The position numbers and the translations under genes are program-made. The notes under the pieces are model-generated. The model searched no databases. It was given only the letters and a program-made list of their open reading frames with translations, and had not been told where the DNA came from. From CALODL01 sp942492115 (GTDB lineage Bacteria; Planctomycetota; Phycisphaerae; UBA1845; CAIVHJ01): a stretch of 64,000 nt of DNA. Location: positions 124,001 to 188,000 of the forward strand of contig CALODL010000033.1 in the NCBI GenBank assembly GCA_942492115.1, given 5' to 3'. Numbering within the stretch: the first letter of the stretch is position 1; the number at the start of each line of letters is the position of its first letter. This document shows positions 20,152 through 29,411 of the stretch, in pieces.

Positions 20152-23100
20152 ATGTGGACACGGCTATTTCAACGCTCGATATGTTGGGTGCTGATTGCGG
20201 GCACGGTGTGGGTCGCCCCGGCACTTGCGCAGGGCGAAAGTGAACAGCTCGCGCGCGCCATCCGCCTGTATGAACAAGGCGCGTATGCCGAGTGCAAGGC
20301 CGAGCTCGAGTTCATCAACCCCAACGCGTTGTCCAGCGAGCAGCAGAACCAGGTCAGTCAGTATATCGAGCTGGCCGATCTGGGGATCAATCGCGCTCGT
20401 CAGGCACGGGTCGATCTCGAGCAGGCCAACGCGGCGCTCGATGCTGGCAAGTACCAGCTCGCCAAGAACCTCCTGTCCCATGTGCTGCAGAACAATTTTG
20501 CGCCGCGTGAAGTGCAGGATGCTGCTCAGGATCAACTGGCCCGCGTGGCTCGCGCCGAGCGCGAAGCGTTGTTGCGTGGCAGCAGCGGAAGCGAATTGGG
20601 TTCGGGCCCGGGTGGTGGGGGGCGTGTCAGCGACCTTCTCCGTCGCGCCGACGACGCCACATCCAGGGGTGACTATCTGACCGCTGAGGAATTCTACAAT
20701 CAGGTCCTCGAGATCGTTCCCGGGCACCCCGAGGCGACACGTGGATTGGAGCGTTTGAGTCAGCACCGCCGCGTGGAGGATCGTCAGTATGCCCGCGAAG
20801 GGACGTTGTTGCACGATCTGTCGCGCAAAAGGGCCGTGTTGTGGGAACGAACGGTGACCGCGTATCGCGAGGCGGAGCGTGAGATCCAGGCAGCCGTCGA
20901 CGCCAACAATTATGACCTGGCCAAGCAGAAGCTGCTGCTCGCCCGCGAGACGCTCGAGGCGGGCCGGGAATTTGCCGAGCCGTTGAGCGACTACGAAGCG
21001 CTCAAGGCCGGTTACGAGGCGTTGGCCGACATGGTTACGACTCAGGAGCAGAACTACAACGAAATCGAAGCTGATCAGCTGCGCAGGGATCTCGAAACCC
21101 GCGAAGCACTCCGCATTCAGATGCAGGATGAACAAAAGCAGGCTGAGATCGACAAACTCATGGAGCAGGCTCAACAGCGTTCGGAAGATCGCGATTACGA
21201 GGGGGCCGCCGAGGTTCTGCGGCATGTTCTGCATATCGATCCGCGCAACGTCGAGGCCGAATGGTGGCTCACTGAGCTGCAGGATCGTGCACTGGTCAAT
21301 CGTCAGGTGAAGGCTCGCAGCAATCTCGACCGCATGACCCGTGAGATGCTGACCGATGCCGAAGAAGCCAAAGTCCCATGGTGGCGCGAGGTGAACTACC
21401 CCGATGACTGGGTCGAGAAGATCCGCACCCCGTGGCGGCAGACGCCTGGCGAATTCCCGCTCGAGCCTGAAGAGGAGGAGTTCGAGGAAGCCTTCCGTTC
21501 GCGTATTCCGGATGTGTCGTTCAATCAGGTTCCGCTCGAACAAGCACTCGACGAACTGGCCGGTCATGGCGACATGAATATCGTGCCCAACTGGCCTGAC
21601 CTCGCGACCACCGGTGTCAGCCGGGAGACCCCTGTGACTTTGCGTCTGAAGGACGTGCCGTTGCGGACCGTTCTCGAGGAAGTTCTCGAACAGGTTGAGG
21701 GTGCCAGCGTCGATTCGGTCGGCTACACGATTCGGAACGGTCTGGTCAAGATCGCCTCCGCCGACTTCCTTGATCGTGAGACGTTTACCCGCGTCTACAA
21801 CGTCGAGGACCTTATTCATCCCGTCGAGAATCAGAGCGGCGCGCCGGATATGGACCTGCGGCGCACGACTCAGCGCATGGCCAGTGAACATGACAGCATG
21901 CCCATGTTCAAGAGCGACGAGCCGGCTCCCGACGAAGAGAATCTCGACGAAATCGAAGAAGGTGAGATGAAATCGCTGGTCGAATTGATCCGCAAGGTCG
22001 TTCGTCCGAGCAGCTGGCAGACTTCGGGTGGTCAACACAGCTCGATCCTCGCCCGCCGTGACGGCAATATCGTGGTCACCCAGACCGCCCTCGGCCACGA
22101 ACAGATCTTCAACATTCTCGATCAGCTCCGCGAAGATCGGACGGTCCAGATTTCGGTCGAAGCCCGCTTCCTGACCGTTTCGAGCAATTTCCTCGAGGAC
22201 ATGGGTATCGATCTCGACATCATCCTCAACAACGGCAACGCCGGATTTGATCGCCAGGGCACACCGGGCGGTTTTGCAATCGATCCGACGACCGGCGGTA
22301 CGCTGCTGCTGCCGCGCGCGTTCAGTCGACTCGGTTTCACCCCCGCGCCGGCCGGATTCGGTACCGGCATCCCTCAGGGCGGCCCCGGTGGTCCGGGTTC
22401 GGCGATCAACCAGCCGTTCCAGAACGTTGCCTTCGTACCGCAGAACAATCGTGGCGGGAATGCCAACAACTGGTCGCCGATTCCGATTCTCAACAACAGC
22501 GTCGAGTACACCAGCCAGCTGCAGTCGGACGTGCCGGGATCGTTTGCCGGTCTCGACCTTCCGCCGGCGCTGGTCATCGCCGGAAGTTTCCTGGACAACA
22601 TCCAGGTCGACTTCCTCATTCGTGCGACCCAGGCCGATTCGCGGTCGAGTACGTTGCTGGCGCCGAAGCTGATCATGACCAACGGTCAGCAGGCGTGGAT
22701 CGCCATCACCAACCAGCAGAACTTCGTCTCGACCCTGCAGCCCGTCGTGGCCAGTGGTGCTGCCGCCCAGGCGCCGATCACGGATACAATCGACACCGGT
22801 GCTGTACTCAATGTCCAGGCGGTTGCTTCGCCCGATCGCCGCTACGTGAGCATGAACGTCCAGCCGGGCGTCGGTCGCCTGGTGGCGATCAACACCTTCC
22901 GGTTCAGTGATCCGGGTGGTGCGGGTAGCGCGGGTGGTTTTGTCCAGTTGCCCATCGTCCAGCGTCAGCAGGTCAAGACGACCGTGACCATTCCGGATGG
23001 CGGAACCTTGCTCATCGGCGGGCAGAAGACTACGTCCGAGCAGGAAATCGAAGCAGGAGTGCCGGTCCTGTCCAAGATTCCGGTACTCAAGCGGCTCTAC

Positions 23101-23217
23101 TCAAATCGCTCGATGGTCAAAGACGAACAGGTGCTTCTGATCCTCATCAAGCCAAAGGTTCTGATTCAGGAGGAGCAGGAACAGCTGGCCGTCCCCCGGA
23201 TGAGCTCTGTTCGCTGA
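20152..23217 (+). CDS. large secretin (GspD/PilQ-type outer-membrane pore)
   Basis: About 1021 residues. Two ATGs are possible. The ribosome site GGAAGGAGG (20134-20142) abuts the first (20143), leaving no spacing, and sits nine bases before the second (20152), so the second is chosen. A signal peptide (WVLIAGTVWVAPALAQ) is followed by about 400 residues of helical/TPR-like repeats (DYLTAEEFYNQVLEIVPGHPEA; DYEGAAEVLRHVLHIDPRNVEA). N-domains come next (VSFNQVPLEQALDELAGHGDMNIVP). The secretin domain occupies the last 200 residues, including VQLPIVQRQQVKTTVTIPDGG and LLIGGQKTTSEQEIEAGVPVLSKIP. It forms the exit pore of the pilus/secretion system encoded by the preceding operon. Confidence 0.93.
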   Translation: MWTRLFQRSICWVLIAGTVWVAPALAQGESEQLARAIRLYEQGAYAECKAELEFINPNALSSEQQNQVSQYIELADLGINRARQARVDLEQANAALDAGKYQLAKNLLSHVLQNNFAPREVQDAAQDQLARVARAEREALLRGSSGSELGSGPGGGGRVSDLLRRADDATSRGDYLTAEEFYNQVLEIVPGHPEATRGLERLSQHRRVEDRQYAREGTLLHDLSRKRAVLWERTVTAYREAEREIQAAVDANNYDLAKQKLLLARETLEAGREFAEPLSDYEALKAGYEALADMVTTQEQNYNEIEADQLRRDLETREALRIQMQDEQKQAEIDKLMEQAQQRSEDRDYEGAAEVLRHVLHIDPRNVEAEWWLTELQDRALVNRQVKARSNLDRMTREMLTDAEEAKVPWWREVNYPDDWVEKIRTPWRQTPGEFPLEPEEEEFEEAFRSRIPDVSFNQVPLEQALDELAGHGDMNIVPNWPDLATTGVSRETPVTLRLKDVPLRTVLEEVLEQVEGASVDSVGYTIRNGLVKIASADFLDRETFTRVYNVEDLIHPVENQSGAPDMDLRRTTQRMASEHDSMPMFKSDEPAPDEENLDEIEEGEMKSLVELIRKVVRPSSWQTSGGQHSSILARRDGNIVVTQTALGHEQIFNILDQLREDRTVQISVEARFLTVSSNFLEDMGIDLDIILNNGNAGFDRQGTPGGFAIDPTTGGTLLLPRAFSRLGFTPAPAGFGTGIPQGGPGGPGSAINQPFQNVAFVPQNNRGGNANNWSPIPILNNSVEYTSQLQSDVPGSFAGLDLPPALVIAGSFLDNIQVDFLIRATQADSRSSTLLAPKLIMTNGQQAWIAITNQQNFVSTLQPVVASGAAAQAPITDTIDTGAVLNVQAVASPDRRYVSMNVQPGVGRLVAINTFRFSDPGGAGSAGGFVQLPIVQRQQVKTTVTIPDGGTLLIGGQKTTSEQEIEAGVPVLSKIPVLKRLYSNRSMVKDEQVLLILIKPKVLIQEEQEQLAVPRMSSVR

Positions 23218-23243
23218 CCAGGCTGCACACGACGCGGCCCCTG

Positions 23244-23251
23244 TATAGAAT
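23244..23251 (+). promoter_or_regulatory. -10 box next to the YdjY-domain gene start
   Basis: TATAGAAT ends six bases before the ATG at 23258, so the transcript would begin at or within a few bases of the start codon. No clear -35 or ribosome site is visible. Confidence 0.4.
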
Positions 23252-23257
23252 GGGGCC

Positions 23258-24363
23258 ATGGTCGCAATCCTGTTGATCTTCAACCTGTCCCTGCTCACCG
23301 TACAAGACGGCGGGCAGGGACAGCCTTTTCCCCACCTGTCCATCGATTGGCCGAATCGTCGTGTCGAGCTCGCCGCAGCGGTGGTCCTGCGCGAGGGGTA
23401 CCTCGAGCTGGTTGCCTGTTCGCCCAATTCCCGCGAGCACGAGAGCATCCTGGTCATTCCTGCGCGGCCTCTGCATGTGTGGCAGGCCCTTGGCTTACTG
23501 GGGATCGAGTCGGGCCATCCCCCACGGTGGGACGCCGTCAACCAGCAGGTCATTCCGGCACGCGGGGCCCACCTGGCGATCGATGTTCGCTATGAGCTGG
23601 ACGGTGAAACCAGGACACACCCGATTCATGAGTGGTTGTGGGATGGCCATGGCCAGAGGCCCTGTCCGAGACTCGAGTGGGTGCTCGCCGGTTCCATCCT
23701 CAACCCTGAGGGCGGCCTGGCCGCAGATATCGAAGGCACGGTGATTTCCGTGGTCGACTTCGACAGCGCCTTGATCAGCCTTGGTGTGTCCTACTCGGCA
23801 GACAACTCGGCACTGTGGCTCAGCCCACGGACCGAGCGCCTGCCGCCGGTCGGTGCACTGTGCACCGTGATCCTGTCCGAGGCACCCCGCAACGCGCGCT
23901 GGGTCGAATTGAGATTGGACCGTACGGGGGCATTCGCTACGATGGCCGTCGTGTGGCCTTGCCCGAACTCGTTGAAGCGATCCGCGATGACCTTGTGCGC
24001 CTGCCCAAGTTGGAATTCGAGCTGGTCAGTCATCGGTGGACTCTGACTGTTGATCGTGAAGCGGTCCGTGCAGCGCTGCAGGCGGCAGGGGTCGAGGCGA
24101 CACGAATCGTTGCGTTCGAGCAGTCCGAACCGGATGGCCCGCTGTCACGGGTGCAGCTGACCAGTGGTCAGGAGGCCGCCTGGGCACGATTCATCGAGGA
24201 TACCGACCGCGCGATGTCGGCCGGCCAACTGTTGCACGGTTTCAGTACCGCGCTGGTGACCGTGGTGGGCGTCGCTGAGGACGGCCTGAGCTGGATCGAA
24301 CAACGGCTGCCTGCGTCCACTTCCAGTGAGCGGCTGCAGTCACAACCGGTAATGAAAGATTAG
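23258..24363 (+). pseudogene. YdjY-domain exported protein, apparently frameshifted
   Basis: The first frame runs from 23258 to 24046. It has a signal peptide (MVAILLIFNLSLLTV) and a YdjY-like domain with the conserved EYLVACSPNSREHESILVIP-type block (YLELVACSPNSREHESILV) and QALGLLGIESGHPP. Coherent sequence continues to about position 23903 (VILSEAPRNARW). After that the good coding signal moves to another frame (RIEIGPYGGIRYDGRRVALPELVEAIRDDLV) that runs to the stop at 24363. That second frame has no plausible start of its own except a GTG at 23815 inside the first domain. A one-base loss near 23900-23906 best explains it; a sequencing error or programmed shift are alternatives. Function unknown. 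Confidence 0.6.
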
Positions 24364-24366
24364 TCC

Positions 24367-25365
24367 ATGGGAACGAGAACAGGAATCGATGTACTGGCTG
24401 TTGGCCGCCGCGTCGTCGAGAGTGAACGGGACGGACTTGCCGTTGTACTCACCAGACTCGATGAGCGCTTTGTCGAGGCCGTCGACCGCGTATTGGCGTG
24501 TCGCGGACGGGTCGCGGTGACCGGTATGGGCAAGGCCGGGCTGATCGGAGCCAAGATTGCAGCGACCCTGTCCAGCACTGGAACCCCCGCCTACGTGCTG
24601 CATCCTGCCGAGGCCATTCACGGCGACCTCGGAATGGTTTCGGCCGACGACGTCATCCTCGCGTTGTCGAACAGCGGTGAGTCGCAGGAACTCAGTGGGG
24701 TCATTCCGATTTTCGCCCGAATGGGCTGCCCGGTCCTGGTCATCACCGGGCGCCCCGAATCCATGTGCGGCAAACTGGCCAACGTGGTGCTCGACATTGG
24801 CCGCCACGCCGAGGCCTGCCCACTGGGAATGGCTCCAAGCACATCAACGACTGCAATGCTGGCCATGGGCGATGCCCTGGCACTTGCAGTCGCCGAGGTC
24901 AAGGGGCTTTCGCATGAGCAGTACGCTGCCGTGCATCCTGGCGGCGCCCTCGGTCGCAGTCTGATGCGCGTCGAGGAAGTCATGCGCACCGACAATAATT
25001 GTCCGCTGCTCGCCCCCGAGGCGACCGTCCAGGACTACAGTGATTTGCTGCTGACCGTCCCGCGTCGCGCCGGGGCCGCGCTGATCGCCGACGGCGACGG
25101 ACGCCTCATTGGTTTTTTCAGTCACGGGGATCTGAACCGCCTGTTGTCGAAAGGGGATCGGCCCGGAAGGCACACCATCCGTGACGTCATGACCCGTGAT
25201 CCCAAGTGCGTGACGGTCGGGCAGCGTGTAGGCGAAGCCCTCAAACTCATGCAGAAGTATCGCATCGACGAGGTGCCTGTGGTTGATGCCGACCATCGCG
25301 CGGTGGGGATGATCGACATCCAGGATCTTCTTGCTGCCGGGTTTTCGCTGTTCGACGCGCGTTGA
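24367..25365 (+). CDS. kdsD: D-arabinose 5-phosphate isomerase (KdsD/KpsF/GutQ family)
   Basis: Converts ribulose 5-phosphate to arabinose 5-phosphate, the first step toward Kdo for lipopolysaccharide. 332 residues: a SIS domain (about residues 35-180, with VTGMGKAGLIGAKIAATLSSTG and HPAEAIHGDLGM) and two CBS domains (about 205-330, MRTDNNCPLLAPEATVQDY and MTRDPKCVTVGQRVGEALKLM). The catalytic His is expected in the GMAPSTSTTAMLAMGDALA/HPGGALGR stretch, which is intact. With lpxD and lpxI at the left end, it shows that the cell makes lipid A and Kdo. Confidence 0.93.
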   Translation: MGTRTGIDVLAVGRRVVESERDGLAVVLTRLDERFVEAVDRVLACRGRVAVTGMGKAGLIGAKIAATLSSTGTPAYVLHPAEAIHGDLGMVSADDVILALSNSGESQELSGVIPIFARMGCPVLVITGRPESMCGKLANVVLDIGRHAEACPLGMAPSTSTTAMLAMGDALALAVAEVKGLSHEQYAAVHPGGALGRSLMRVEEVMRTDNNCPLLAPEATVQDYSDLLLTVPRRAGAALIADGDGRLIGFFSHGDLNRLLSKGDRPGRHTIRDVMTRDPKCVTVGQRVGEALKLMQKYRIDEVPVVDADHRAVGMIDIQDLLAAGFSLFDAR

Positions 25366-25377
25366 TTGAGCGCGTGC

Positions 25378-26031
25378 TTACTGCTCGAACTGCAAGTGGC
25401 GGGCGAATGCCGGGGGGACATTCAACCATACGGATTGGCGATCGACCTGATGGGTACGAATTTGATCATCCAGGTAGGCTGACAGGGTCCGGAACAGCCT
25501 GCCGCGCCGACCCATCTTGACCGTGGCGAAGACCGGTCGTATCCCCATGTACTCAAAGTAGCTGAACGTTCCACCGGGTTTGGTGACGCGTTTGACCAGA
25601 TCGAGGATGGCGCGAACATCCTCCAGAGCAAACGCCGTGAGGGGCAGTCCCGAAATGACAAAGTCGTATCGCCCGAGCCCCTCAACGCGCTGAATATAGT
25701 CAGCAAATAGACGGACGTGTCCGGCGTCGTGCAGCGCTGCCAGCGGGCCGTTTGCAAGGACATCCGCCTCCAGCAACGCGGCCAGGGATGGATCGGCCTC
25801 GCAAATGTCGAGCCGGTCATCGGAGGCGAGCAGTGCTGCAATGTGCCTGGTCACTGCTCCGGTGCCGGCACCCAGTTCCAGAACCGTGGCAGGTTGTGTT
25901 CTGCGGCTGAAAGGGCCGGCCAGGGCCTGTGCCAGAAAACGCGAGGATGGTGCGACGGCACCGATACGCGTGGGGTTGGCAAAAAACCGCTTCAGAAAGG
26001 TCATGGATTCGGTCACGGTGCCCATGGCCAA
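25378..26031 (-). CDS. SAM-dependent methyltransferase (phospholipid N-methyltransferase-like)
   Basis: 217 residues. It opens with FLKRFFANPTRIGAVAPSSRFLAQAL, the N-terminal signature of PmtA/ornithine-lipid-type N-methyltransferases, which bind the membrane surface. The Rossmann motif I is LELGAGTGAVTRHI (residues 51-64), motif II DICEADPS and post-I FVISGLPLTAF follow, and KPGGTFSYFEYM is motif III. It probably methylates phosphatidylethanolamine or a related lipid, but the substrate cannot be read from the sequence. It converges on kdsD and diverges from the CopD-like gene. Confidence 0.8.
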   Translation of the reverse strand: MAMGTVTESMTFLKRFFANPTRIGAVAPSSRFLAQALAGPFSRRTQPATVLELGAGTGAVTRHIAALLASDDRLDICEADPSLAALLEADVLANGPLAALHDAGHVRLFADYIQRVEGLGRYDFVISGLPLTAFALEDVRAILDLVKRVTKPGGTFSYFEYMGIRPVFATVKMGRRGRLFRTLSAYLDDQIRTHQVDRQSVWLNVPPAFARHLQFEQ

Positions 26032-26063
26032 ATGCTAAGTCAATCGGAGGAACCTGCCAAGCG

Positions 26064-26092
26064 TTGTGGGCCTGCGGTCGATGAACTACACT
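26064..26092 (+). promoter_or_regulatory. promoter of the CopD-like gene
   Basis: TTGTGG (26064-26069), 17-base spacer, TACACT (26087-26092). The start point near 26099 lies two or three bases before the ATG at 26102, and no Shine-Dalgarno is present, so the mRNA may be leaderless. Confidence 0.5.
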
Positions 26093-26101
26093 TCCGCTGC
26101 C

Positions 26102-26596
26102 ATGGACAACGAATACCTTGTACTTATCGCTCGTTGGCTGCACATCGCCCCGGTCATCATTGCCGTCGGCGGCGCTGTGTTCATCCGTTTCGTGCTCATG
26201 CCTGCCACTGGTGCGGCGCTCGCCGATGATGTCCATGCAGCGCTGCATGAACAGATTATCAGGCGCTGGCGGCGCTTCGTGCACGCCTGCATCGGGCTGA
26301 TCCTGCTCAGCGGCCTGTACAATGTCGTCTATGAGATCGTGATCATCGGAAAGCCGACGCTCTACCACGTACTGTTCCTCCCCAAATTCCTGTGTGCGCT
26401 TGGGATTTTCTTTCTCGCCAGTGTTCTGGTGGGCCGCAGCCCGGCTCTGGCTGGACTGCGATCGGACGGCCGGCGCGTCATGAGCGTTGTCGTCGCCCTG
26501 GCGGTGATCATCGTCCTGGTTTCTGGCTACATGCGATCCATTCCCGACAAGCCACGGATAGCGTCGGACACCGTGCCCGCGGTCACCCAACCCTAG
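26102..26596 (+). CDS. four-helix membrane protein (CopD-like)
   Basis: 164 residues with about four membrane segments (residues 5-33, 60-82, 92-112, 122-142). The first contains RWLHIAPVIIAVGGAVFIRFV, similar to CopD/PF05425-type proteins that begin with a conserved His in the first helix. No copper-binding Met/His clusters are visible, so a role in copper export is only a family guess. The start is the ATG at 26102; an upstream ATG at 26066 lacks support. Confidence 0.7.
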   Translation: MDNEYLVLIARWLHIAPVIIAVGGAVFIRFVLMPATGAALADDVHAALHEQIIRRWRRFVHACIGLILLSGLYNVVYEIVIIGKPTLYHVLFLPKFLCALGIFFLASVLVGRSPALAGLRSDGRRVMSVVVALAVIIVLVSGYMRSIPDKPRIASDTVPAVTQP

Positions 26597-26609
26597 CCCG
26601 CACGCGAGG

Positions 26610-27806
26610 ATGATGGTGTCCACGGCGATACTGACCAACGTAGTAGTTCATCGGCTTCGGATTCCTCTCAAGGGCACGGTTGAACACGCCGCGCAATCAC
26701 GGAAGGCGGCCGATCCGATCGTTGTCGAGGTCGAGAGTCGCGGCGGGACCTACGGATACGGAGAGACGCTACCACGTGTGTACGTGAGCGGTGAAGACCA
26801 CAACACGGTCGAGCACGTGATCGAGGAGCACTACCTCCCACGGCTGGCGGAGATGAACCCCGGCAGTTTCGCTGAAGCGCTTGAATTGATCGAGGATCTG
26901 CCCGAACGCCAACCCGATGGTACGGTGTGTTCTGCAGCTCGAGCCGCCATTGAGCTCGCACTCCTCGACGTCTACAGTCGAATCTACAATCGTCCAATCG
27001 CGCGCGACGTGCTCAATTGGATCGGGCTGCCGGTGCTCGATTCAGGGCAACTGCCCAAGGCGCGATGCTCCGGTGTCCTGGCGACTACGGACCTCACCAG
27101 ACTTCGTAAACAGGTCCGCACCATGCGCTGTTATGGGCTGCGTGACTTCAAGCTCAAGGTGGGGGTGCCGGAGGAAAACGATCTGGTGCGTGCCGCGGCC
27201 GAGGCTTTGGGCAGCGGACTTCACACCGGGCGGTCCTCACTGCGTCTCGACGCCAACGGCGGATGGTCGCTCGAGCAGGCGATTGCGGCGCTGATGACGT
27301 GGCACGATCTCGGCCTGGCCTGTGTCGAGCAGCCGCTCGCCAAAGGCGATGAATCACTGTTGCAGGATCTCAAGGCAGCCAGTGGTTGGCAGCTGATGCA
27401 TGACGAATCACTGGTGACCATGGACGACGCTGAACGTCTCGTCGATCTTGGCGTTGCCGACTACTTCAACATTCGCGTCAGCAAGTGCGGCGGCTTCATG
27501 CCCGCCCTGAAGCTCATCGCCTTTTGTCGCAAGCACCACATCCGCTACGCGGTGGGTTGCATGGTGGGCCAGACGTCGCTGTTGTCCGCCGTCGAGCGTC
27601 ATCTGCTGGACTGTGCCGTCGGCGTGCGTTTCGTAGAGGGCAACTTCGGCAGCTTCCTGCTTACGGATGACATCGTCAAACGCCAGCTTCGTTTCGGATA
27701 TGCTGGTAAGTTGAAGCTGCCCGCAGGTCCCGGATGGGGCATCGCAGTCGATCGCTGCGCGGTGGAACGGCTCAGTGAAGGCGGCATTCGGCGCTTCAAG
27801 CTGTGA
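26610..27806 (+). CDS. enolase-superfamily epimerase/racemase (muconate-lactonizing subgroup)
   Basis: 398 residues. The catalytic KxK motif is seen in LRDFKLKVGVPEEND (Lys at about 181 and 183), metal ligands in LDANGG (about 211), CVEQPL (about 237) and MHDESL (about 264), and the opposing lysine in NIRVSKCGGFMPAL (about 288). This is the layout of dipeptide epimerases and o-succinylbenzoate synthases. No muropeptide or menaquinone genes are next to it, so the substrate is open. It follows the CopD-like gene by 13 bases. Confidence 0.85.
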   Translation: MMVSTAILTNVVVHRLRIPLKGTVEHAAQSRKAADPIVVEVESRGGTYGYGETLPRVYVSGEDHNTVEHVIEEHYLPRLAEMNPGSFAEALELIEDLPERQPDGTVCSAARAAIELALLDVYSRIYNRPIARDVLNWIGLPVLDSGQLPKARCSGVLATTDLTRLRKQVRTMRCYGLRDFKLKVGVPEENDLVRAAAEALGSGLHTGRSSLRLDANGGWSLEQAIAALMTWHDLGLACVEQPLAKGDESLLQDLKAASGWQLMHDESLVTMDDAERLVDLGVADYFNIRVSKCGGFMPALKLIAFCRKHHIRYAVGCMVGQTSLLSAVERHLLDCAVGVRFVEGNFGSFLLTDDIVKRQLRFGYAGKLKLPAGPGWGIAVDRCAVERLSEGGIRRFKL

Positions 27807-27859
27807 GTTTCCCAACCGCTTCCACCGTAGCTGGACTGTCCTGCCTACTGTGAGCATCC

Positions 27860-29092
27860 TCACTTGCTTTGCACAGTTCTCGAATCCACAACGGCACCGC
27901 ACAACACCTGCTCCACGCGCTCGAGGGCCCAATCGATCTGCTCACGTGTGATTATGAGCGGTGGGGCGAAGCGTATGACGTGATCGTGTGTTTCCTTGCA
28001 CAGGACGCCGAGGTCACGCAGGGCCTCGCAGTACTTGCGGGCGCCGCCGGCGGACTCGTGAAGCTCGACGCCGATGAGCAGGCCGGGGCCGCGGACCTCT
28101 TTGACCAGCGGGCTGTTCATGTTGCGCAGCGCGGCGGAGAAGTACTGCCCCTCGGTGGCGGATCGGTTGGTCAAATCCTCTTCGATCAGGGTCTTGAGCG
28201 CCTGGCGGGCCACAGCGCAGCTCAAGGGCATCCCGCCGAAGGTGCTGCCGTGCGTGCCGGGGCTGAGGACGCCCAGGATCGCTCTTGATGACGCTACGGC
28301 CGACACGGGGAGAATGCCGCCACCGAGTGCTTTGCCGAGAATGAACATGTCCGGCTGAACGTCTTCGTGCATGCAGGCAAAACGCCGACCGGTTCGACCG
28401 ATGCCGGTTTGAATTTCGTCCATGATGAGCAGGACATTGTTCGCGCGGCATAGGTCTGCCACGCTCTTGAGGTAACCGGGAGGTGGTACGATGATGCCGC
28501 CTTCTCCCTGAATGGGCTCGATGAGGACGGCAGCCGTATGCGGATTGACTGCCGCGGTGATGGCGTCGAGATCGCCATAAGGCACGATCGGGAATCCAGG
28601 GGTCGGCGGGCCGAACCCGGTCGTTGCGACGGGGTCGGTCGAAAAGCTTACGATGGTCGTCGTGCGACCGTGGAAGTTGTTGTCGAAGCAGATGATCTCA
28701 GCTTTGTTGACCGGAACACGTTTGACATCATAGGCCCACTTGCGTGCCGTCTTGATCGCCGTTTCGACGGCCTCGGCTCCGGAGTTCATGGGCAGCACCC
28801 ATTCCATGGCGCAAAACTGGCTGAGTTCTTCGCAGAAAGGGCCGTACTGGTCGTTGTAGAACGCCCGCGAGGTCAGGGTCACGCGCTCGAGCTGGTCCTT
28901 GAGAGCATCCATGATCCGCGGGTGGCGATGTCCGAAATTCAGAGCCGAGTAGGCGCTGAGCATATCCATGTAGCGCTGGCCATCGGCATCTACGACCCAG
29001 ACACCTTCGGCGGACGCGACGACGACTTCCAGTGGATGGTAGTTGTGGGCGCCGCAGCGCTCGGCCAGGGCAATATGTTCCTGAGAGTTCAT
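27860..29092 (-). CDS. rocD: ornithine aminotransferase
   Basis: Converts ornithine plus 2-oxoglutarate to glutamate semialdehyde. With the ATG at 29092 the protein has 410 residues, the normal length; the longer open frame upstream has no coding character. The start is confirmed by the family-typical opening (ERCGAHNYHPLEVVVASAEG). PLP-binding Lys254 is in FILGKALGGGILPVS, the Asp of the PLP pyridine contact is in LIMDEIQTGIGRTG (residues 222-235), and the FNTGAEA-type loop is VLPMNSGAEAVE. It converges with the enolase-superfamily gene. Confidence 0.92.
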   Translation of the reverse strand: MNSQEHIALAERCGAHNYHPLEVVVASAEGVWVVDADGQRYMDMLSAYSALNFGHRHPRIMDALKDQLERVTLTSRAFYNDQYGPFCEELSQFCAMEWVLPMNSGAEAVETAIKTARKWAYDVKRVPVNKAEIICFDNNFHGRTTTIVSFSTDPVATTGFGPPTPGFPIVPYGDLDAITAAVNPHTAAVLIEPIQGEGGIIVPPPGYLKSVADLCRANNVLLIMDEIQTGIGRTGRRFACMHEDVQPDMFILGKALGGGILPVSAVASSRAILGVLSPGTHGSTFGGMPLSCAVARQALKTLIEEDLTNRSATEGQYFSAALRNMNSPLVKEVRGPGLLIGVELHESAGGARKYCEALRDLGVLCKETHDHVIRFAPPLIITREQIDWALERVEQVLCGAVVDSRTVQSK

Positions 29093-29411
29093 GGTGAATT
29101 CCTGTAATGCCTTGATTAAGAGGGCGTTGGGCCTCAGGGCCGTTTCTCCATGTACACGATAGCGGTGGGACCGGGCGTACTCAAGTGTCGATGGAGCGGT
29201 GCCGGGAGAGGCGTCGGCGGATTGCCACGTTTTCTGCAACCTCCCGGCATGGGGGCCACTATGCGCCATCGTGGGCGGCGTTCGACATCGAACTGGCTGG
29301 ACAAAAGGGACGTCTTTCGCCAACATGGTCTGCTTGCTCCGAGGTCGCCGTCCGACACCCGGACCACCGGTCAGCCTTCTACAGAGGCGGCGTCATCACA
29401 AGGAAACTGGC

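Noticed and set aside
20007..20243. A 78-codon frame across the secretin leader
   Set aside because: It overlaps the signal peptide of the secretin in a different frame and has no ribosome site of its own.
20164..22098. A 644-codon open frame antisense to the secretin
   Set aside because: The sense strand has an unmistakable secretin. The antisense sequence shows no domain and follows from the codon bias of the sense gene.
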